Source of the DNA: Nanobdellati archaeon
Lineage (GTDB): Archaea; EX4484-52; GLR71
Direction of reading: 5' to 3'
Length of the DNA stretch: 64,000 nucleotides
Assembly (NCBI GenBank): GCA_019429005.1
Contig: JAHYJR010000003.1
Location: 79,924 to 143,923, forward strand
Both the position numbers and the translations under genes were made by a program. The notes under the pieces are model-generated. The model was not told the origin of the DNA. It saw only the letters and a program-made list of their open reading frames with translations, and did not search any database. Below, piece after piece: positions 17,554 to 26,373 of this stretch; within the stretch, counting starts at the first letter, position 1, and every line of letters begins with the position of its first letter.

Positions 17554-17805
17554 ATGGAAACACTCATAATTGGATTTATAGCATCAATCCTTACAACAAT
17601 ATCCTTTATACCTCAAATTGTAACAATATATAAAACTAAAGACACTAAAAGCATCTCACTAAAAATGTACTTATTATTCTGTTCAGGTATAACATTATGG
17701 TTAATCTATGGACTACTAAAAAAAGATTTGCCAATAATTTTAGCAAATAGTATCACTTTAATATTATCTCTAATAATATTATCTATGAAATTAAAATATA
17801 AATAG
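17554..17805 (+). CDS. SemiSWEET/PQ-loop sugar transporter
   Basis: 83 residues, three membrane helices and the SemiSWEET signature: SFIPQIVTIYKTKDTKSIS with the PQ motif in helix 1, then LWLIYGLLKKDLPIILANSIT. These half-size transporters dimerise to move sugars or related small molecules. The ATG lies about 27 nt after a GATTTAAAT box, so it is probably leaderless. It ends in TAG and is convergent with the membrane HTH gene. Confidence 0.85.
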   Translation: METLIIGFIASILTTISFIPQIVTIYKTKDTKSISLKMYLLFCSGITLWLIYGLLKKDLPIILANSITLILSLIILSMKLKYK

Positions 17806-17841
17806 ATTAATCAGAATGACACAACATAAAATATCAAAAGA

Positions 17842-18411
17842 TTACCTTTTTAAAACAGCATATAATTCTTTATTTAGAACAATCTTATTGATTTTACCAT
17901 ATCTCTCTTTTTCGATTATACCTTTTAATTTAAGATTTTCTAAAATCCTATGAGTTTTTACTTTGTTAAGATCTGGAAGACGGCTTAACTCATATTGTGG
18001 AATACTACCACCTGACGATATTAAAGTATCAATCACTTTCTGTTCATATTTATTCAAAAATTTAAGTATTATTCGTGTATTTACATCAAGACTTTTTTCT
18101 TGTATGAATATCTTTTCAGACATGATATAATAAACAATAAGACCAACAATAATCCCTAAAAAGGCAAAAAAGGGTAAAAAATAAAAACTAGGTATTGCGA
18201 TAGTATCATTTTGACGCTCAACTATGGATTCTTTCAATTCGTCAAGAGACATACTATCAATAAGATCTACATTTAATCTTGTGCTCTGCTTAGTATCATG
18301 TTGATAATTATAATACATACTTACCGTCAATGCCAGAAATATAAAAGACATTATAATACCTATACCTAACAACATATTTCTGTTATTAGTAGATGGTTTT
18401 AATTGTGCCAT
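17842..18411 (-). CDS. Membrane-anchored winged-helix regulator
   Basis: 189 residues: two membrane helices (about 14-34 and 81-103) with a hydrophilic loop of about 45 residues between them, then a cytoplasmic C-terminal winged helix (QKVIDTLISSGGSIPQYELSRLPDLNKVKTHRIL with wing LKGIIEKERYGKINKIVL). The topology suggests sensing of an outside or membrane signal and direct DNA binding. It is divergent from a secreted protein gene whose promoter carries four phased repeats, the most likely target. The ATG at 18411 is chosen because a TTTAAAG box lies about 27 nt upstream. Confidence 0.7.
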   Translation of the reverse strand: MAQLKPSTNNRNMLLGIGIIMSFIFLALTVSMYYNYQHDTKQSTRLNVDLIDSMSLDELKESIVERQNDTIAIPSFYFLPFFAFLGIIVGLIVYYIMSEKIFIQEKSLDVNTRIILKFLNKYEQKVIDTLISSGGSIPQYELSRLPDLNKVKTHRILENLKLKGIIEKERYGKINKIVLNKELYAVLKR

Positions 18412-18478
18412 AAATATAAAGTACAATTAAACTTTAAATAAATTAAACATAAAAACAACCAAAAATACGCAATTTCGT

Positions 18479-18552
18479 AATAGTTTCAAAAAAACAAAAC
18501 AATGTTTCAAAGAATAATCAATAGTTTCAGAAAGGTATATCTATAGTTTCAA
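18479..18552 (+). promoter_or_regulatory. Four helically phased GTTTC repeats (operator array)
   Basis: The core AATAGTTTCAAA and close variants occurs four times, with GTTTC at 18483, 18504, 18524 and 18546. Spacings of 21, 20 and 22 bp equal two DNA turns, so all copies face the same side of the helix. A TATA-like TATATCTATA lies between copies three and four. This looks like a cooperative binding array for the gene at 18587. Confidence 0.6.
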
Positions 18553-18586
18553 ACTAAAAATATTTAAGAATGTGGAGGTGTCTACA

Positions 18587-19018
18587 ATGACAAAAAATAC
18601 AAAATATAAAATGAGTGTCTTGTTAATCGGCGCTTTAGTATTATTTAGTATAGTTGGTATGGTAAGTGCATACAAAGGTAATGCTACACCTGTAGGTCCT
18701 AACTATAATGAAGACATACATGAAGCAATGAAACAGGCTATAGAAAACGGAGATTATGATGCATGGATACAAATAAGAGAAGATAATAACATGCCAATGC
18801 ATTGTCGAATGTTTTCTATAATAAATGAAGAAAATTTCCATCTTTTTGCAGAAATGCATGAAGCAAATGAAAATGGTGATTTAGACAGAGCTGCAGAAAT
18901 AAAAGCTGAACTTGGTCTAGGTCAAGGAAATGGAAACTGTGGAATGGGAACTCATATGGGAAATAAAGGAAACGCACAAGGAACTCAATCAAATTTTGGT
19001 AACTGCCAATATCATTGA
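18587..19018 (+). CDS. Secreted small protein rich in Met, His and Cys
   Basis: 143 residues after the ATG, which follows GGAGGTG. An N-terminal signal peptide (KMSVLLIGALVLFSIVGMVSA) is followed by two related helical motifs, HEAMKQAIENGDYDAW and HEANENGDLDRAAEIKAELG, then a Gly/Asn/Met/His-rich tail with CGMGTHMG and NCQYH. Three cysteines and clustered Met/His suggest metal binding outside the cell, similar in style to CpxP/Spy-like stress proteins, but I do not recognise a named family. Its promoter has an operator array beside a divergent membrane HTH regulator. Confidence 0.65.
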   Translation: MTKNTKYKMSVLLIGALVLFSIVGMVSAYKGNATPVGPNYNEDIHEAMKQAIENGDYDAWIQIREDNNMPMHCRMFSIINEENFHLFAEMHEANENGDLDRAAEIKAELGLGQGNGNCGMGTHMGNKGNAQGTQSNFGNCQYH

Positions 19019-19046
19019 GATGAGTAACAAACAAAAAAAATAAGTT

Positions 19047-19070
19047 TTAAGGGGTTTAAAAAACCCTTAA
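19047..19070 (+). terminator. Hairpin between the secreted-protein gene and the SHOCT gene
   Basis: TTAAGGG and CCCTTAA form a 7-bp stem around a 10-nt loop, 28 nt past the stop at 19018. No long T-run follows, so it may be an attenuator or mRNA-stabilising element rather than a full terminator. Confidence 0.4.
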
Positions 19071-19115
19071 GAACCCTAATATAATAAAATAATATACGAA
19101 CAAAGGTGATAATAT

Positions 19116-19319
19116 ATGTATATGTACCCCGGATTAAATTTTATATCAATGATATTATTCAATGGACTCTTTTTCATAATAACTGTTGTATTAGTGTTAT
19201 GGCTTGCAAAAAATATCAAATTAAGTTCAGACCCAATAAAAATACTTGATTCAAGATATGCTAAAGGTGAAATTACTAAAAAAGAATATATCGAAATAAA
19301 AAAAGATTTACAAAACTAA
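19116..19319 (+). CDS. Small membrane protein with SHOCT domain
   Basis: 67 residues: one membrane helix (about 8-30, ILFNGLFFIITVVLVLWLA) followed by a SHOCT motif, PIKILDSRYAKGEITKKEYIEIKKDL. SHOCT is a short helical oligomerisation domain found at protein C-termini. The ATG lies 7 nt after GGTG. It follows the secreted-protein gene by 97 nt on the same strand, and the pair may form one envelope-stress unit. Confidence 0.8.
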   Translation: MYMYPGLNFISMILFNGLFFIITVVLVLWLAKNIKLSSDPIKILDSRYAKGEITKKEYIEIKKDLQN

Positions 19320-19320
19320 A

Positions 19321-19359
<39 letters not shown>

Positions 19360-19411
19360 AAAAAATTAAATTATATAACATATCAGATAGAAATATCTCT
19401 TGTTGATAAAA

Positions 19412-19767
19412 ATGCCACAAATAACACCGATTAAAAAAATGTTTTTCAAAGAAAAATACATAAATATGATTCTTAAAGGTGAAAAGAGTCTTGAAGGAAA
19501 ATCGGTTACAATAACATCAAAAAAATAAAAGTTAATGATTATATCTATATAAATGAAATCCATAAAACAAAAATCATAAGTATACACACTTATGACACAT
19601 TCGAAAACGCATTGAAACATCATAATTTCAAACAACTTATACCAGATGCAAAATCACTTGAAGACACATTAAAAATATACAATAAATTATTTCCATCTTG
19701 GAAACAAGAAAAATATGGTGTATATATTTTCGGGATTAAGTTATTTAAAACGAAATCAAATTTATAA
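19412..19767 (+). pseudogene. ASCH-domain protein, frameshifted
   Basis: The first frame reads KMFFKEKYINMILKGEKSLEGK, the ligand-loop start of ASCH domains, and stops at an A7 run near 19530. In the shifted frame it continues KIKVNDYIYINEIHKTKIIS, TYDTFENALKHH and YGVYIFGIKLF, a normal ASCH C-terminal half. One additional A would join them into about 118 residues. ASCH (EVE-like) domains bind RNA or modified nucleotides. The remaining sequence is clean, so the lesion is recent, an error, or rescued by slippage. Confidence 0.65.
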
Positions 19768-20135
19768 ACATCAGACAAAAATACAATATTTATCTACAAA
19801 CTTATCCGACGTTATATTCTCTATCTTGTACGATGGCAGTTAAGCACACCAATATTAGCAATAGTCTTGATTGCCTTATCAATAATGAACAAATGGCATG
19901 CAACAGCAATTGCAAACCTTATCTGAGGTCTCATGTTTTTTGGGGTAGATAGATTCATATTTACCTCAGATCTCTAGGTACTCAATGGGATGTCAAAGAC
20001 AATATTAAATGTTCAGATTGTAAAAAAACGGCTCGAAGATACCGTCTTATAAAAACACGAAACTATGACAAGACCAAAGATAATAATCCAAAATTTAGAT
20101 GTGAAACTTGCTCCCAAAAAAAACAAAACAACTAA
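19768..20135 (+). pseudogene. Membrane protein with C-terminal zinc ribbon, multiply broken
   Basis: The frame reads IYKLIRRYILYLVRWQLSTP, then LAIVLIALSIMNKWHATAIA, two or three membrane helices, but is interrupted by TGA (in NLI-GGLMFF region) and TAG, and then shifts frame into DNIKCSDCKKTARRYRLIKT and FRCETCSQKK, a four-cysteine zinc ribbon. No ATG is present at the start. The combination of short membrane domain and zinc ribbon recalls small conserved archaeal membrane proteins, but I cannot name the family. Clearly decayed. Confidence 0.6.
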
Positions 20136-20225
20136 AGAAAAGTGGGGTTAAAATCTAACAAAAACCCAAAAATACAATAACAAACTCAAAAGAAATATAA
20201 TAATAACAACACAAATAATTATTAT

Positions 20226-22478
20226 ATGAAACCTATAAAGATAATAACATTAATTTCAATAATTCTGCTCTTATTACCTTTTACAGTTTCAGGTCTTCTC
20301 GGATATTATCACGAACAAAACATTGGTATCTCAACAGGAAACAATAATTATGAATTAAGAAATCCTACAAGTGTTACATCCACACTTGAATATATCTATA
20401 TTGTAGATTCACTTAACAATAGAATACAAGTTTTTAATAAAAATAATACTTATGTAACAACAATAGGTGGTATCTTTGGTTCGGGAGATTATAGCTTAAA
20501 ATATCCAAGAGATCTTGCAATAGATGGTGACATAATATACATAGCAGATACCGAAAATAATCGTATACAAATCTTCAAAGGAATATCCTATTATGGAACA
20601 ATCGGAACATATGGTACTGAAAATGGTAATTTCAAATACCCAACAGGGGTTGAAACAGACGAAAACGGAACCTTATATGTAGCAGATAAAAATAACAACA
20701 GAATACAGATATTTTATCCAAATGGAACTTATAAGACTAAAATAGGATATAACAACGGTACTGGAAATTATGAATTCCAAGCACCAACAGATATTGCAGT
20801 AACATCAAAAAATGATATACTAGTTATTGATTCAAAAAACAATAGAATTCAAATATACAACAACGATTTGACATACAAAAAAACTATTGGTGGAACTGAA
20901 GGCGTTGGAGATTATCAGTTTAATAACCCTAATGGAATTTCAATTGATGATTATGACAATATATATGTTTCTGATACAGGAAACAATAGAATTCAAATAT
21001 TTTCTAAAGATTACAAATATTCAAAAACACTTTTTTATAATGGACAAAGTGAATTCGCACTATCTAAACCTTCAAATTCTTATGTAGATTACAGAACATT
21101 ATATATCGCAGATACTGGAAACAATAAAATAAAAATATTTAGAATGGATTGCCTTACAAATTCAGATTGTTATGATAAAAATCCGGGAACTATTGACACT
21201 TGCATAAAAACAAGTACTGAAAATTATTGTAAAAATGAACAGATTACAAACTGTGTTACAGGAGATAATTATTGTCCAATAACATGCACATATAAAACAG
21301 ATTATGATTGCACACCAGAATGTGGAAATAATATTTGTGAAAAAGATGAAAATCAAACATGCTGTATTGACTGTGGAAACAAAGAAGGATACTCTTGTGC
21401 AAACAATTTCTTATATGAAAAGATACCTGTCTGTGGCGATGGTGTCTTAGATGACAATGAAATCTGCTGTCTTGATAGTGGCTGCAAAGAGGGTTATACT
21501 TGTGTTGATGACTATACATGCCGAATCGATGGAACTTGTGGCGACAGAACCTGTAACTGGAATGAGAATGAAAAAAACTGTTGTACGGACTGTAACTATT
21601 GTCTTCCAGGATACACTTGCATTACAAACCAATGTAGTCCTTCAAACATAAATAAAATACAAAATTACTGTGAAAATGACGCTTCTTGTAATGATAACAA
21701 CACATGCACAAAAAATACATGTAATTTATACCCTCGATATTGTATAACTGAAACAATTGAACAATGCATAAATGATGATAGTTGTTGTCAAAGCCCATGC
21801 ACACATCTAAACGATAATGATTGTCAAAAACCAATAGCACCAGAAAAAACCTATGGCGCTATATGTGGTAATAAACAATGTGATATATTAGAATCAACTG
21901 AAACTTGTTGTATTGACTGTGGATGTAAAACAGACTATGAATGCGGCAAAGAAACAAACAAATGTGAAAAAACAAAAGAACTTCTAATAAAAGAAAGTAT
22001 AGAAAAACAAGATTCATTCAAAACAAAAGATATGAACCTAAAAGATAATGGATTCACCCTTATCTCAAGTGCAATAATAACAGACACATTAGAAAACAAT
22101 AATATCATTAAATTTGTATATACTTATTCAAACAATAAACAAGAAACAGTAAACATTGAAGGTATAGCAGACGGATCTGGATACATTACATATATTGAAG
22201 GCAGCTATGTAAATATCACAATATACTTTGTCTACGCATTCATATTTTTCATAATATTTATTATAATACTGTTCTTATACATAAGACAAAAATTAATTAA
22301 AAAAGAAATTAAAAAAACAAAAGATAAAACACGAAAAATATTCAATGACCACATAACCGAATTTGATCAACTTATAGATAACTTAAAAAATAATGAAAAA
22401 GGATTTTTGAAAAGACGTCTTAATAGATGGGAAAATGAAGTTAAAGAAACTTATAAAAAAGATAAGAGTGAAGATTAA
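20226..22478 (+). CDS. Surface NHL-propeller protein with Cys-rich stalk and membrane anchor
   Basis: 750 residues. Signal peptide (1-23), then six NHL repeats of about 45 residues (each ending like DSLNNRIQVF, DTENNRIQIF, DTGNNKIKIF), giving a six-bladed propeller, then a Cys-rich region (about 310-620) with repeated CGxxxCxxxExxxxCCxDCG modules that are probably disulfide-bonded. Near residue 660-685 is one membrane helix, followed by about 65 charged cytoplasmic residues. The design is an outward-facing binding propeller on a stalk. It begins a tight same-strand run with a K+ channel 29 nt downstream. Confidence 0.8.
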   Translation: MKPIKIITLISIILLLLPFTVSGLLGYYHEQNIGISTGNNNYELRNPTSVTSTLEYIYIVDSLNNRIQVFNKNNTYVTTIGGIFGSGDYSLKYPRDLAIDGDIIYIADTENNRIQIFKGISYYGTIGTYGTENGNFKYPTGVETDENGTLYVADKNNNRIQIFYPNGTYKTKIGYNNGTGNYEFQAPTDIAVTSKNDILVIDSKNNRIQIYNNDLTYKKTIGGTEGVGDYQFNNPNGISIDDYDNIYVSDTGNNRIQIFSKDYKYSKTLFYNGQSEFALSKPSNSYVDYRTLYIADTGNNKIKIFRMDCLTNSDCYDKNPGTIDTCIKTSTENYCKNEQITNCVTGDNYCPITCTYKTDYDCTPECGNNICEKDENQTCCIDCGNKEGYSCANNFLYEKIPVCGDGVLDDNEICCLDSGCKEGYTCVDDYTCRIDGTCGDRTCNWNENEKNCCTDCNYCLPGYTCITNQCSPSNINKIQNYCENDASCNDNNTCTKNTCNLYPRYCITETIEQCINDDSCCQSPCTHLNDNDCQKPIAPEKTYGAICGNKQCDILESTETCCIDCGCKTDYECGKETNKCEKTKELLIKESIEKQDSFKTKDMNLKDNGFTLISSAIITDTLENNNIIKFVYTYSNNKQETVNIEGIADGSGYITYIEGSYVNITIYFVYAFIFFIIFIIILFLYIRQKLIKKEIKKTKDKTRKIFNDHITEFDQLIDNLKNNEKGFLKRRLNRWENEVKETYKKDKSED

Positions 22479-22507
22479 TATAATATACATAAAAAAGGGT
22501 AAACGCT

Positions 22508-22801
22508 ATCGAAAAAAAATTATTTATTATTGTCTTATTGCTTTTCACAACGGGAACAATAGTATATCATGAACTTGAAACTTGGTCTTGGGTTGATTCC
22601 ATATATTTCTCAGTCACAACACTTACGACCATAGGTTACGGTGATCTTTATCCAACACGAGATATAACAAAAATATTCACTGTATTATATATTTTCAGTG
22701 GTATCTCAACAATATTTTATGTAATTACACACTCTAACAAATATATAATGCGACTTGAAAGAAAAATAGAAAACCTGTCAAAAAAAGTGTTAAAATCTTA
22801 A
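22508..22801 (+). CDS. Minimal two-helix potassium channel
   Basis: 97 residues counted from an AUC at 22508. TM1 is LFIIVLLLFTTGTIVYH, the pore helix and filter are YFSVTTLTTIGYGDLYPT with the K+-selective TIGYGD, and TM2 is TVLYIFSGISTIFYVI, followed by a short basic coiled coil. The first ATG-type codon in frame would delete half of TM1. The AUC lies 7 nt after GGGT, the spacing used by normal starts here, so a non-canonical start is likely. It lacks a RCK domain; regulation may come from neighbours. Confidence 0.85.
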   Translation: MEKKLFIIVLLLFTTGTIVYHELETWSWVDSIYFSVTTLTTIGYGDLYPTRDITKIFTVLYIFSGISTIFYVITHSNKYIMRLERKIENLSKKVLKS

Positions 22802-22842
22802 TAAACTAATAAATAACAAAATCAAATAATAAGGTGATTTGA

Positions 22843-23151
22843 ATGAATTACGACAAAAAAATTGAAACTCTTTCAAAAAATATTGAAGATCTTAAAAAGA
22901 TGATATTAATTATTGGAAAAAATATAGATTCATACAAAAAAACTATAGATACTACAAATCAAAATCTTGAAACATTGCCTGTAAAATTAGAAGCAATATT
23001 TTCAAAAATAGATTCTGAAGTAACATTAAGTCAACTTAAAGCGGGACTAGATGAACTTAAACTTACAACAAATGATATACAGACAAACGTTGATGAGATT
23101 TCAAGAATACTTATTGAAGAAGTTGCAGAAGGATCAAAAAGACTTTACTAA
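22843..23151 (+). CDS. Coiled-coil protein, 102 residues
   Basis: ATG 6 nt after GGTG. The protein is almost entirely heptad-like helix (KKIETLSKNIEDLKKMILII, then KLEAIFSKIDSEVTLSQLK), resembling a homo-oligomerising bundle, with no membrane segment. It lies between the K+ channel and the HisRS-like gene with gaps of 41 and 18 nt, so it is part of the same transcription unit. It might oligomerise with the channel tail, but this is only inferred from position. Confidence 0.65.
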   Translation: MNYDKKIETLSKNIEDLKKMILIIGKNIDSYKKTIDTTNQNLETLPVKLEAIFSKIDSEVTLSQLKAGLDELKLTTNDIQTNVDEISRILIEEVAEGSKRLY

Positions 23152-23169
23152 CTTAAAAAAGTGATTATC

Positions 23170-24432
23170 TTGCCTGAACAAAATATAGATATATCTAAAA
23201 ATGTATATCCCGCAGACATAATTAAAATAAAATGGATATATAAAAATATTAGAGATACACTAAACAGCATTGGATTCAAAGAAGTTGAACCGACTTCAAA
23301 AAACAGTAAAGATTTGACCGAAATACTCCAAAAAGAAGGTGTAGAGGATTTATGCCTAATTAATTATGAAAATAACAAAAAAGACTCCTTTGTATATGAT
23401 ACTTCAACTAACATAATTGAAATGTCAAAAGAAGTAAGATTACCAAAACCAATGAGATGGTATGCAATCTCAAAAATATACAGAAAAGAACAGAATAAAT
23501 TAAAAAACAAAAGATCATGTTCAGCATGCATAATGGGTTCAAAAGATGTTTTTGCAGACTCTGAACAAATATATGCAATATTAAATATTCTAACACCTCT
23601 TGGAATTGAACCCGTTGTACATATAGGACACAGAGAACTTATGTCTGAAATTTTAAAATATATGGGCATCGAAGAGAACGTTATAGACCAAGCACTAACT
23701 ATATTTAAAGACTCAAAAATTGATGGAATTCAAGCAACATTTAAAAAATTTAATTTGTTAGGCGTTGAAAAAATTATTGTAACAGAAATACTTAATTTAC
23801 TCAAATTTGAAGGATTATCAAAAGACCTTATAAATCATCTTAAAAACACATTTAATGACAATGATGAAATTAGTATACTTATAGAAGAACTCAATCTGTT
23901 TATAGATGAATTAGACAATTATAATATATTACGATTCTGTAAACTAGATCTTAAAATAATAGGTACAACCTACAACGATGGTATTGTATTTGAAGTATAT
24001 GATATTAAAAATAATAAATTCCAAATTGCTTCAGGTGGACGAGTTAACATGCTTGCCGAACTTCTTTCAAACAATGAAATGCCATCAACTGCATTAAATA
24101 TAGATGTTGATATGATTTACAATTTAATTGAAAAGAAAAAAATTGTGACTAAAATTGAACAAACTATAGATATTTATGTCGCACCAGAAAGCCTAAATTC
24201 TAGACGTAATGCAATAATGATTGCAAAACAATTTAGAAAGAAAAAAGGTATCGTTGAAATTGACATAAGTGGCAGAAGTTTGGACAAACAAATATTACAT
24301 GCAAAAAAACTTAAAATTCCAAAAATAATAATAATACGAGATGATGACCTTAAAAATGGATTTGTCATAATGGAAGATTTTAAAACAAAAGAAAACACAA
24401 AAATCATTCTAAAAGGTAAAACAATAAAATAA
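23170..24432 (+). CDS. HisRS-like class II aminoacyl-tRNA synthetase paralogue
   Basis: 420 residues from a TTG start 4 nt after GTGAT. The layout follows histidyl-tRNA synthetase: catalytic core with a motif-2-like YAISKIYRKEQ, an insertion, VFEVYDIKNNKFQIASGGR (motif region normally GGGRYD), and a C-terminal anticodon-binding domain (IDIYVAPESLNSRRNAIMIAKQFR). The histidine-specific RGLDYYTG motif is replaced by GTTYNDG and the motif 3 arginine (usually GVDRL-like) is not seen. It is either a very divergent HisRS or a non-catalytic paralogue; HisZ normally lacks the C-terminal domain present here. Confidence 0.7.
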   Translation: MPEQNIDISKNVYPADIIKIKWIYKNIRDTLNSIGFKEVEPTSKNSKDLTEILQKEGVEDLCLINYENNKKDSFVYDTSTNIIEMSKEVRLPKPMRWYAISKIYRKEQNKLKNKRSCSACIMGSKDVFADSEQIYAILNILTPLGIEPVVHIGHRELMSEILKYMGIEENVIDQALTIFKDSKIDGIQATFKKFNLLGVEKIIVTEILNLLKFEGLSKDLINHLKNTFNDNDEISILIEELNLFIDELDNYNILRFCKLDLKIIGTTYNDGIVFEVYDIKNNKFQIASGGRVNMLAELLSNNEMPSTALNIDVDMIYNLIEKKKIVTKIEQTIDIYVAPESLNSRRNAIMIAKQFRKKKGIVEIDISGRSLDKQILHAKKLKIPKIIIIRDDDLKNGFVIMEDFKTKENTKIILKGKTIK

Positions 24433-24451
24433 TTTTAAAGGGATGTCAAAT

Positions 24452-26242
24452 ATGATATACATACCAGATACTAGTGTAATTATTGATGGAAAAATAACTG
24501 AACTAATAAAAAACAAAAAATTAAAAGGTACTATAATTATTCCAGAATTTGTAATCTGTGAACTTGAAAATCAAGCAAACCGTGGACGTGAAACTGGTTT
24601 TATTGGTCTTGACGAAATAAAAAATATTCGAGAATTAGCTAAAAAAAATAAAATAACAATTTCTGAACTTGGTCGAAAACCAACATCTGAAGAAATCAAA
24701 CTTGCAAATACAGGCCGTATTGATGCACTTATTAGGGATATTGCAAAAAATGAAAAAGGCGAACTTCTTACATCAGACATTGTACAAGCAAAAACTGCTG
24801 AAGCTCAAGGTATAAAAGTAACTTATTTTGAAAAAATAAAAATAAAAACAGAACATCTCAAAAAATACTTTGATAAAAACACTATGAGTGTACACCTTAA
24901 AGATGGTATGAGACCAAAAGCAAAAAAAGGTCTCCCTGGACAATTTAAACTAGTTGAAATTGGAAAAGAAATATTAACAAAAGAACAACTTGAAGAGATT
25001 GCAATTGAGATACTTGAAGCACAAAGAACAAGCGATAAATCATTTATTGAAATAGCAAAACATAAAGTAACAGTAATACAACTTGGAAATTGTAGAATTG
25101 CAATCACAAGACCACCTTTTTCAGAAAAGATGGAAATAACAGCAGTAAGACCAATTGTAAATGTAAACCTTGATAGTTATAAAATACCAAAAAGACTTAA
25201 AGAACGTCTTGATACAAAATCAGAAGGCATAATTGTTGCAGGACCTCCAGGTCATGGGAAATCAACATTATCACAAGCACTTGCAAATTATTTTGACGAA
25301 AAGAAAATGATTGTAAAAACAATGGAACAACCAAGAGATTTACAATTAAATCCATCAATAACACAATATGGGCCACTTGAAGGTAGCATGGAAAAAACAG
25401 CAGACATACTTCTTCTTGTAAGACCTGATTTAACTATATATGACGAAATTAGAAAAACATCAGATTTTAAAATATTTGCAGATATGCGACTTGCAGGTGT
25501 CGGTATGATTGGTGTTATACACGCAACAAGACCAATTGATGCAATACATAGATTTCTCGGACGAACCGAACTTGGACTTTTACCACAAATCATTGATACA
25601 ATACTTTTTGTATATGAAGGTAAGATTTCTAAAGTTTACTCACTTAAGCTTATGATTAAAGTGCCAACAGGCATGGTTGAACAAGACCTTGCAAGACCTG
25701 TCATAGAGGTTACAGATTTTGAAACAGGTACCTTAGAGTATGAGATTTACACCTATGGTGAACAAACAATCGCAATAGCTATAGAAGGCGAAGCAACTTC
25801 AAAAATACAAAAACTCGCAGAAGAGCAGATTAAAAAAGTTGTAGGTCAATTTTCAAAAGATATAAAAATCACAATCGTATCAGATGATCGTGTTGTACTA
25901 AATATACCAGATAGAGATATTGCGTCATTTATAGGTACAAAAGGTAAAAATATTTCAAAAATAGAAGAAAAACTAGGAATACATATTAGCGTAGAACCAA
26001 TTATAGACACACTCAAAAGAACCGTATCCTATGCTATTACAGAATCTGGAGGATATCTCAATATGCAAATTACAGACACATTAAAAATAAATGAAAAATT
26101 TGCAGACATCTACAAAGATAAAGAATTTCTTTTTAATGCTACAATAGGTAAAAAAGATATAATTAAAATAAAAAAAATCTCTGAAATTGGACAAAAAGTG
26201 CTTCAAGCATTCACACTTAAAAATTTGAGAGTTCTTGTATAA
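24452..26242 (+). CDS. PIN-ATPase-KH protein (PilT N-terminus/VapC-like ATPase)
   Basis: 596 residues with three domains: a PIN nuclease domain (MIYIPDTSVIIDGKI, Asp-rich sites, RIDALIRD, LLTSD), a secretion-type ATPase core with P-loop GPPGHGKSTLSQALA near residue 270 and IYDEIRKTSDF, and a C-terminal KH RNA-binding domain (FIGTKGKNISKIEEKLG). This is the archaeal COG1855 architecture, thought to act in RNA processing or ribosome assembly. The ATG at 24452 starts the PIN fold directly; the ATG at 24443 overlaps the ribosome binding site GGGATG. Last gene of a five-gene run. Confidence 0.9.
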   Translation: MIYIPDTSVIIDGKITELIKNKKLKGTIIIPEFVICELENQANRGRETGFIGLDEIKNIRELAKKNKITISELGRKPTSEEIKLANTGRIDALIRDIAKNEKGELLTSDIVQAKTAEAQGIKVTYFEKIKIKTEHLKKYFDKNTMSVHLKDGMRPKAKKGLPGQFKLVEIGKEILTKEQLEEIAIEILEAQRTSDKSFIEIAKHKVTVIQLGNCRIAITRPPFSEKMEITAVRPIVNVNLDSYKIPKRLKERLDTKSEGIIVAGPPGHGKSTLSQALANYFDEKKMIVKTMEQPRDLQLNPSITQYGPLEGSMEKTADILLLVRPDLTIYDEIRKTSDFKIFADMRLAGVGMIGVIHATRPIDAIHRFLGRTELGLLPQIIDTILFVYEGKISKVYSLKLMIKVPTGMVEQDLARPVIEVTDFETGTLEYEIYTYGEQTIAIAIEGEATSKIQKLAEEQIKKVVGQFSKDIKITIVSDDRVVLNIPDRDIASFIGTKGKNISKIEEKLGIHISVEPIIDTLKRTVSYAITESGGYLNMQITDTLKINEKFADIYKDKEFLFNATIGKKDIIKIKKISEIGQKVLQAFTLKNLRVLV

Positions 26243-26373
26243 AATTAATACATAACCACACACAAAAGATAAAGGTACCGTAATTCACATCTTTAAGTGG
26301 TAAGGCGTATATAATTACAAAAAAATACATACTAATTCTATAACAGCAATATAACTCAAAAAAGGAGATAGCT

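Noticed and set aside
19768-20135. Selenocysteine or pyrrolysine decoding of the in-frame TGA and TAG
   Set aside because: Both stops occur with a frameshift and without a start codon, and no SECIS-like structure or pyl gene is visible.
23170-24432. HisZ, the ATP phosphoribosyltransferase regulatory subunit
   Set aside because: HisZ normally lacks the C-terminal anticodon-binding domain present here, and no hisG is adjacent.
26243-26373. Structured leader or riboswitch before the small PC4-like gene
   Set aside because: I could not draw a stable conserved stem or match a known aptamer; it reads as ordinary AT-rich DNA.
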